Positions 63,173 to 64,000 of a stretch of 64,000 nt of DNA are shown here, one piece after another. The number at the start of each line of letters is the position of its first letter. Position 1 is the first letter of the stretch. The translations under genes were made by a program, and so were the position numbers. The stretch is taken from NCBI GenBank assembly GCA_018873245.2, contig JAEMBT020000002.1, positions 3,094,001-3,158,000 on the forward strand. The letters run 5' to 3'. The DNA comes from Archegozetes longisetosus. Its lineage: Eukaryota > Arthropoda > Arachnida > Sarcoptiformes > Trhypochthoniidae. Under the pieces are notes generated by a model. It had not been told where the DNA came from. It was given only the letters and a program-made list of their open reading frames with translations, and did not search any database.

Positions 63173-64000
63173 TGTCACTCCCCTTTTCATCACCTGTTAC
63201 GATTCGGTCCAGAAAAGGAGTATTCTTGTGTCGAGTTTGAAGAGCCGATGCAATGGTAAGTCTTTGGTTCAATTCGATTGGAGACAATTCTTTTGATATC
63301 CAAACAAATTATTTGAGGACTTTTCCCATATCGTCCAGGTGTCTCCGGATAGTCATATGTGAGACCTTCAGAATGGCTCCCATTTTATGTGTGGTCTGTC
63401 GCGGGTTTGACTCAACCAACTCTTTAGGTTCGTTGACATTGGACTTAACTTTTCCTCCTCTGCCTTCTTTGTCATTCAGGTTATAGTCACCGGACTTAAA
63501 TCGCTGGAACCAACGCTCAACTGTCCTCTCTGTGACCTCATTGGGATGTAAGTCATTGATGATTCTGCAGTTTGGGCAGCACTTGTGTGTCGACGGAACT
63601 CATATAACATAATACATCTCAAATAATGTTTGTCTGCAGCCATGATTATCGCTAAATCAAAACTGATTGGTCATTAGTTTTAAACTACGACATATGCATG
63701 ACAACACACCACATAAACAAATGACTCAGAGTTTACCCGTAAATTACCCGAATAATTCAAATATAACGTATCGAAAATCGACAATTTCAATGTTAAATAC
63801 TGATAGAAATCACTTAAAGCAAAAAAACTATAAGAACATGCTTCATGTTTTTGTATTATATTTTTATTTTTTACTTTTCTCAATACTGCTTCTAAATCAG
63901 CATAATTAACTAATGGAGATTTAATATTTTTCTGTAATTCTTAAGTTTTAATGTTATTATTTTCATCAGAAAGAACAGGAATAGCATTTTCATTATTAAA

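Larger units (their letters stand above)
62038..63643 (-). mobile_element. Mariner transposase gene, split and frame-disrupted
   Basis: The start codon at 63643-63641 opens MAADKHYLRCIMLYEFRR, a mariner N terminus. The C-terminal half (62629-62038) has QAKIMLCVWW, LLHDNARPHVSKVTQNKI and HPPYSSDIAPIEYHLFRSLQ, then RWAQVVENNGHYVID and a stop. This is a DD34D mariner. The last catalytic Asp, normally in DLAPSDYHLF, reads Glu here. The two halves are separated by 62617-63172, and there are additional frame changes in both. Outer terminal repeats could not be fixed; the element probably spans about 61985-63690. Inserted in the polymerase fossil. Confidence 0.88.
59151..64000 (-). mobile_element. 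Polinton-like fossil: broken type-B DNA polymerase
   Basis: Minus-strand fragments of a type-B (organellar/viral, protein-primed kind) DNA polymerase are preserved. From the 5' side, an exonuclease-I-like motif (VNYADLEAVL) lies near the window edge and a QKHEACSYSF segment follows. Next is a CxxC/HxxxxH finger region ending RDHCHITGKF. Then comes an exonuclease-II-like motif (FHNGSGYDFKHF), and at the other end a palm-side segment (YGLDPAHYVTTPGLSWDAML). Such polymerases belong to Polintons/Mavericks and related virus-like elements. No capsid, integrase or terminal repeats are visible, and the element continues past the window edge. It is broken in several places besides two later insertions (a piggyBac-like and a mariner), so it is an old, dead copy. 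Confidence 0.8.

Overview
This is an AT-rich, intron-rich nuclear window from a small-genome metazoan. An arthropod is most likely, and I lean towards an acariform mite (inference). The grounds are an animal APC tumour-suppressor homologue, a secreted leucine-rich-repeat protein of a type I associate with arthropods, introns that are often only 49-70 bp, and abundant mariner, hAT, pogo and piggyBac debris. I see no tRNA, rRNA or CRISPR.

Layout. 1-4.5 kb is gene-free and holds a pogo-like MITE, a hAT relic with a perfect 8-bp target duplication, and a decayed MYND zinc finger. 5.1-14.1 kb (minus) is an APC gene: 13 coding exons join in phase from before the armadillo repeats to a C-terminal PDZ ligand, and one intron carries a 669-bp inverted-repeat element. 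16.5-17.5 kb (minus) is a two-exon cysteine-type glutathione peroxidase. 17.6-28.9 kb has no convincing gene but holds several inverted-repeat transposons. 29.0-33.4 kb (plus) is the 3' part of an unrecognised basic protein. 36.5-37.6 kb is a secreted LRR protein, and 39.2-40.0 kb a small four-pass membrane protein.

The centrepiece is 40.66-57.32 kb (plus). Reading splice sites by eye, I could chain 46 exons, all in phase, from a signal peptide to a stop codon, giving a secreted protein of about 3,578 residues. In order it has four divergent CUB-like modules, an acidic Ser/Thr/Glu linker ending in a furin site, a long helical-looking region with more dibasic sites, two thyroglobulin type-1 domains, another long region, and a tandem array of degenerate 'GIDxxxLLxxG' repeats. 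I do not recognise this architecture and consider it the best candidate for an undescribed system.

57.5-64 kb is a transposon graveyard: a pogo/Tigger transposase tail, a possible solo LTR in a GC-rich patch, and a broken minus-strand fossil of a virus-like element with a type-B DNA polymerase. A piggyBac-type element (itself carrying two small MITEs) and a mariner are inserted in that fossil. The mariner is in turn split by an inverted-repeat element containing a 40-bp minisatellite.

Exon boundaries, phases and target-site duplications were read directly from the sequence. Family names rest on motif recognition without database searches.
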